Origin: Antedon bifida
Lineage: Eukaryota > Echinodermata > Crinoidea > Comatulida > Antedonidae
Length of the DNA stretch: 64,000 nucleotides
Assembly (NCBI GenBank): GCA_963402885.1
Contig: OY727094.1
Location: 14,262,501-14,326,500 of the forward strand
Direction of reading: 5' to 3'
The notes beneath the pieces were generated by a model, which was not told where the DNA came from, made no database searches, and saw only the letters and a program-made list of their open reading frames with translations. Shown here piece by piece: positions 60,101 through 64,000 of the stretch. A program made the position numbers and the translations under genes. The stretch's first letter is position 1; each line of letters begins with the position of its first letter.

Positions 60101-62930
60101 AGACACTAAATCAGCTGGAATTTTGCTTTTAACAAAAAAATGACACGAAATTACATAGTGGCCTACACTATTATGAGTTTTATCAAACTTTGCATTGATG
60201 CATTTTTCTGCTTGCTATGTTCAACCAACTCCAGAAATGTTAGGCTCAGAAATGAAATCTACAACAATTTTAACGAGAAAATATAATACCATAAAGAAGA
60301 AAAACTTTCCAACAATTTTAAATATTTTTAGTCAAGATATTTAACTAAAAATATAACTAAAGGGGGAAGTTGTTCTTGTCAGTTGTAGTGAGACAAGTAG
60401 TCAAGATAAACGTTTGTTGTAATAGTTGGTCTTTACAAAATCAGACATGCATTCATAGTTGTATTCCGTCAGCAAGGTGTAGTTAACAGGTAAAATATTC
60501 TTTTCATTTTTGTACTACTTAATTCCATACCTGTAGTTTGTATATCTCTTGATTGAGTGGTGTGTAATGTTTTAAAATTGTCTCTTTTCTCTTTAAATAA
60601 TCTCGGCCAAGTAATTTTCTACGTTCTACTTCTGTTTTAACCTGAAATGAATTGTTAGTGAGATAACATGTGTTTAATGGTATGAAATAAAATAAAGAAA
60701 ATATAGTTTTGCATTTGAAAGTCCCACTATGAGGAAAATTGTCTGCATGAGCCAAATTCTGTTTTATTCCTAGAAGAGTTTATTGACAATTCACATTTAC
60801 TGATATATGTTTATAATATACTAATTATCACAACTTGTCTTCATTCATAACTTGTCTACGTTTCTTGTTTGTTACCATTATTCTGCTACACATATACAAT
60901 TATTCTGCTACACATGTACCGTATTCTGCTACACATGTACAATTATTATACTACACAGGCACTGTATTCTGCTACACAGGTAATGTAATCTGCTACACAG
61001 GTACCGTATCCTGCTACACAGGTACCGTATTCTGCTACACAGGTACCGTATTCTGCTACACAGGTACTGTATTCTGCTACACAGGTACCGTATTCTGCTA
61101 CACATGTACCATATTCTGCTACACAGGTACCGTATTCTGCTACACATGTACACTATTCTGCTACACAGGTACCGTATTCTGCTACACATGTACCATATTC
61201 TGCTACACAGGTACCGTATTCTGCTACACAGGTACCATATTCTGCTACACAGGTACCATATTCTGCTACACAGGTACCGTATTCTGCTACACAGGTACCG
61301 TATTCTGCTACACAGGTAACGTATTCTGCTACACATGTACACTATTCTGCTACACAGGTACCGTATTCTGCTACACATGTACCATATTCTGCTACACAGG
61401 TACCGTATTCTGCTACACAGGTACCGTATTCTGCTACACAGGTACCGTATTCTGCTACACAGGTACCGTATTCTGCTACACATGTACACTATTCTGCTAC
61501 ACAGGTACCGTATTCTGCTACACATGTACCATATTCTGCTACACAGGTACCATATTCTGCTACACAGGTACCGTATTCTGCTACACAGGTACCGTATTCT
61601 GCTACACATGTACACTATTCTGCTACACAGGTACCGTATTCTGCTACACATGTACCATATTCTGCTGCACAGGTACCGTATTCTGCTACACAGGTACCGT
61701 ATTCTGCTACACATGTACACTATTCTGCTACACAGGTACCGTATTCTGCTACACATGTACCATATTCTGCTACACAGGTACCATATTCTGCTACACAGGT
61801 ACCGTATTCTGCTACACAGGTACCGTATTCTGCTACACATGTACACTATTCTGCTACACAGGTACCGTATTCTGCTACACATGTACCGTATTCTGCTACA
61901 CATGTACCGTATTCTGCTGCACATGTACCATATTCTGCTACACATGTACCGTATTCTGCTGCACATGTACCGTATTCTGCTGCACAGGTACCGTATTCTG
62001 CTGCACAGGTACCGTATTCTGCTACACAGGTACTGTATTCTGCTACATATGTACCGTATTCTGCTACACATGTACCATATTCTGTTGCACAGGTACCGTA
62101 TTCTGCTACACATGTACACTATTCTGCTACACATGTACTATATTCTGCTACACATGTACCGTATTCTGCTACACATGTACCGTATTCTGCTACACATGTA
62201 CCATATTCTGCTGCACAGGTACCGTATTCTGCTACACATGTACTATATTCTGCTACACATGTACCGTATTCTGCTGCACATGTACCGTATTCTGCTACAC
62301 ATGAACTGTATTTTGCTACTTGTACCATTATCAGCCAGATAACTTAACATAATTACATAAATTAAAACATCAATTACTTACGACTCTCAGAACGTCTGTG
62401 AATCCTTCTTCATTGTCACACCCTTTGTTTTTAAGAATCTACAAAATAATACAAACAATTCACATTTTATTATTAATATTATATGTACTATACAGTAGCT
62501 CCAATTTGAAGCTTGTTTCTCTCCATTTCCCATTCACATTTAAATTACATACCATATATGTACTCACTCAGTGTTTCAACGGAGCACTTACGGAAACTAC
62601 TACCATCATAATGTATAATTTGTTAATTTTGACCTGTGCATGTAAATTATAAAAATACTGCATACCCTAGACTAAAGGCCTAGGTCTAGGGTAGGGTTAG
62701 TTTAGACAGGCCTACTAGTTCTACTTAACTAGGCTCTGCTGTCTAGGCCTAGTAGCCTAAGTGTCTAGTTAAAAAGAAGATTTGGTAGCAACAGGTTTTA
62801 CCGGTTTCCAAATATCAGCAAATATTTTATCATCTATATACGTCACATGCAGTTTAAACTTAGGTAAAAATATGTTATGGGTGTAGTAACAGCTACAAAC
62901 ATAGAAGCTCTTTCTATCATCAAGACTCAT
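54150..62930 (-). CDS. OGFOD2: 2-oxoglutarate/iron oxygenase domain protein 2, exon 4 interrupted by a transposon
   Basis: Seven exons on the minus strand: 62930-62802, 62438-62382, 60641-60531, exon 4 in two pieces (60258-60171 and 56466-56452), 56084-55960, 55543-55286 and 54416-54150. With the transposon and one copy of its TTA duplication left out, the phases agree and 348 aa result; human OGFOD2 has 350. The N-terminus has FYVCSCYYTHNIF and FKLHVTY; the middle has VKTEVERRKLLG and LPKGRPNTMNNYG. The oxygenase core shows YPDCGG, DSHKAFVVKY, the iron motif HYDNAE (H232, D234), HRGQHMHGALPV with the distal His and ERYNL with the 2-oxoglutarate Arg (R298), and ends KVCPMCDNKP...GFGDGFTQPE. 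The family is predicted to hydroxylate an unknown substrate. In this sequence the in-frame read enters the transposon and meets a stop after three codons, so no full protein can be made from it as assembled. Confidence 0.93.
54711..55169 (+). repeat. 23/26-bp minisatellite in OGFOD2 intron 6
   Basis: The units CGGTCATAATAACAAAATTG+TAT (23 bp) and a longer form with ATTCGGGTCAT alternate about 20 times. Located between exons 7 and 6 of OGFOD2. Confidence 0.95.
57099..58203. mobile_element. 1.1-kb insertion nested in transposon copy 2
   Basis: The flanks TATACCTTACT and AGATTGTGAAATCC are adjacent in copy 1 (49795-49815, reverse orientation) but separated here. The insert starts GGCAATTATACCCGCCACAG and ends ACAAACTCTCTAACTTATAA. 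It encodes nothing recognisable, contains several TTCCCGGTACAATT-type words, and holds a small MITE at 57888-58043. The class is unknown. Confidence 0.7.
57888..58043. mobile_element. 156-bp MITE with perfect 16-bp terminal inverted repeats
   Basis: Ends are GCTTGGTTCCCACTAG and its exact complement CTAGTGGGAACCAAGC. Inside, GACGCAACAAAACGACG and TTGACCAATCACAAGCGA pair with CGCTTGTCATTGGTCAA and TTGCGTTGCGTC, so almost the whole element can fold on itself. A larger relative is at 16880-17165. Confidence 0.92.
60871..62331 (+). repeat. 21-bp tandem array (TTCTGCTACACAGGTACCGT+A), about 68 copies
   Basis: Fills most of OGFOD2 intron 2 (60642-62381). Positions vary in step: CAGGTACC/CATGTACC, CCGTA/CCATA/CACTA, CTACACA/CTGCACA. 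The recurrent five-to-six-unit order of these variants between 61100 and 61860 shows expansion in larger blocks. Because 21 is a multiple of three and the unit lacks stops in several frames, long false ORFs run along both strands. Confidence 0.98.
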
Positions 62931-64000
62931 TATATTTTCTAGGCCTACGTAACTGTATGCTTACTGTTCTGTAGCAAGCTTGGCTTCTATCTTGTTGATT
63001 GATTGATCGCAAAAATCATAACAAAAAAACATGTGTAATTATAGCTGTTGTTTATTTTAAGGTCATCGAGTCATAACAGAGAGGGCGGTACACAGCGGTT
63101 TTTTTCAGAGCCATATTGAGAGAGTTACGACTTCGAATGGATTAGAAGCCATGTTTGTGTCCAACTATTCCTATGTAGCGTATGGAGTTGAGTCTTTTGT
63201 TTTGAAAATGTATAACGTTCAAAAGGCTTTAATTATCGAATTTAATATCAAAACAATCAATTTGATTAAAGGTTTTTGTTAAAATAATAAAAAAATTATA
63301 AAGTTACTGCGAACATGATTTAAAACAACAAAAATAGCAATTTCGGAACGGCTCTGGTTGTGCGCTCCATGCACGCTCTACGCGTGCGCGTTTAGTTTGT
63401 ACAGCGATTCTCTATAGTAATGCATTGTTTTTACATTTTGTTGTTTAAAATCATGTTCGCAGTAACTTTATGATTTCGTTATTATCTTACCAAAAACCTT
63501 TAAACAAATTGATTGTTTTGATATTAAATTCGATTTTTAAAGCCTTGTGAATGTTATACAATTTTTAAGCAAATGACTCGACTCCATACGCTACATAGGC
63601 ATAGTTGGACACAAACATGGCCGGCGTGCACACCACGTGACTTTCTAAAATCTGTGAACGCAATGCCGTAACTCTCTCTATATATGGCTCTGGTTTTTTT
63701 ATTTTTTTATTAGGAGGAGCTGAGGCTACTTTAAGCCTATTTTCCACTAGGCGAATTTTTTCGCGCGAATCGAAAGCGTCATGCTATGCGCATGCGTATT
63801 CGAGTTTCTGTCTGTCATACTCCCTTCTTCGACGAATTCTAGTTCCTTTGATTTTTCGCTTCAGCGAAATTTACTAGTTCGAATTGTTTCTACTTTTTGC
63901 GAAGCGAAAACTTCTCAACCAATCACAGAGCTGCTCGAGAAATGAGTTGTCAAATCGTCCGGCGGCCCGGATTTCTCAAATTGTTCATACGGACGACCTC
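62931..64000. other. Upstream region of OGFOD2
   Basis: Contains the presumed OGFOD2 promoter and a large imperfect foldback (63107-63690). A CG-rich stretch with GCGCGAATCG and GCGAAGCGAAAAC words lies at 63740-63960. No further gene is supported; the window ends here. Confidence 0.5.
63107..63690. repeat. Foldback repeat, arms about 240 bp, upstream of OGFOD2
   Basis: The left arm (63107-63345) and the complement of the right arm (63425-63690) share CAGAGCCATAT, GAGAGAGTTACG, ATGTTTGTGTCCAACTAT, ATGTAGCGTATGGAGT and GTTACTGCGAACATGATTT. The loop of about 80-110 bp contains GCGCGTTTAG. Both arms can be read outward as VSNYxYVAYGVESF, but that frame has no splice signals and a stop soon after in the right arm. 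Confidence 0.8.

Larger units (their letters stand above)
56467..60170 (+). mobile_element. 3.70-kb DNA transposon, family X, copy 2 (inside OGFOD2 exon 4)
   Basis: An inverted copy of the element at 47411-51174, with the same ends (TAATGTAGGCTGG at left, GGCCTACACTA at right) and the same ATGGCGGCCAT-rich subterminal zones. Plus-strand coding remnants at 58248-58526 and 58827-59045 (ICQRHKTTISAHMESTHAF, then KYFFAHDHLNYGRLL) match the 132-codon ORF of copy 1. It carries its own 1.1-kb insertion (57099-58203) that copy 1 lacks. Host exon sequence directly abuts both ends with a TTA duplication. Confidence 0.9.
56452..60258 (-). pseudogene. OGFOD2: OGFOD2 exon 4 split by transposon insertion
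   Basis: The upstream half, 60258-60171, follows the acceptor TTGTTGTAG and reads SLTFLELVEHSKQKNAS and on to SLIKLI; the downstream half, 56466-56452, reads STEK and ends at the donor AAAAAG|GTTTGT. Between them lies the 3704-bp element. The trinucleotide TTA (plus strand) is at both junctions (56464-56466 and 60171-60173). The joined exon is 100 nt, phase 0 to phase 1, and aligns with the human segment ending SEEKRIY. Skipping the exon would shift the frame. Confidence 0.9.

Noticed and set aside
60835..62342. Long ORFs of 489, 401 and 335 codons
   Set aside because: They are frames of the 21-bp tandem repeat inside an OGFOD2 intron; open on both strands only because the unit is a multiple of three and lacks stops.
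63565..63747. Minus ORF considered as OGFOD2 exon 1 (VSNYAYVAYGVESF)
   Set aside because: No donor site in frame and a stop soon after; a much better exon 1 with FYVCSCYYTHNIF and a good donor was found at 62930-62802.

Overview
This window is nuclear DNA of an animal, most likely an invertebrate deuterostome. Genes are split into short exons with GT-AG introns, the DNA is AT-rich, and introns and spacers are filled with non-LTR retrotransposon fragments, foldback elements and satellites. An echinoderm-like source is my inference, from a fibrinogen-domain gene, a gp130-like cytokine receptor and the abundant short motif AGGCCTA. I see no organellar, bacterial or viral block.

Five protein genes could be assembled exon by exon with consistent splice phases. 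(1) 1168-6304, minus: a secreted protein with a PAN/Apple domain and a fibrinogen C-terminal domain (309 aa). (2) 11980-15147, plus: DENR, a translation re-initiation and ribosome recycling factor (168 aa). (3) 23297-31798, plus: a class I cytokine receptor with Ig domain, two-domain cytokine-binding module, one more FNIII domain, a membrane span and a Box 1-like motif (703 aa). (4) about 44499-53408, plus: theta-class glutathione S-transferase, first exon not located. (5) 54150-62930, minus: OGFOD2, a 2-oxoglutarate/iron oxygenase. Genes 4 and 5 converge tail to tail. DENR and OGFOD2 are also near neighbours on human chromosome 12q24.31 (from memory), so part of this block may be ancient linkage.

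The most striking observation is that coding exon 4 of OGFOD2 is cut by a 3.7-kb DNA transposon (56467-60170) flanked by a TTA target duplication. Removing the element and one TTA restores the reading frame and the expected OGFOD2 alignment. A second, inverted copy of the same family (47411-51174) sits in the last intron of the neighbouring GST gene. The OGFOD2 copy itself carries a nested 1.1-kb insertion that contains a small MITE with 16-bp inverted repeats.

Other structure: a 3.85-kb element built from CAACGTTGG-type arrays inserted at a TA inside a 99-bp satellite (33418-37269); a roughly 44-copy 49/44-bp minisatellite ending 20 bp before a receptor exon; a 92-bp satellite abutting the GST-intron transposon; a 21-bp repeat array in an OGFOD2 intron whose long ORFs are artefacts; a TTAA-targeting foldback family with a copy inserted in its own kind (38975-39370); and several degenerate non-LTR retrotransposons (153-520, 8120-8930, 19380-19880, 24617-24800, 38392-41285, 42540-43070). 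The intervals 6305-7331, 8931-9868, 10171-11979, 15148-16879, 17166-19320 and 20814-22216 hold no gene I can support.
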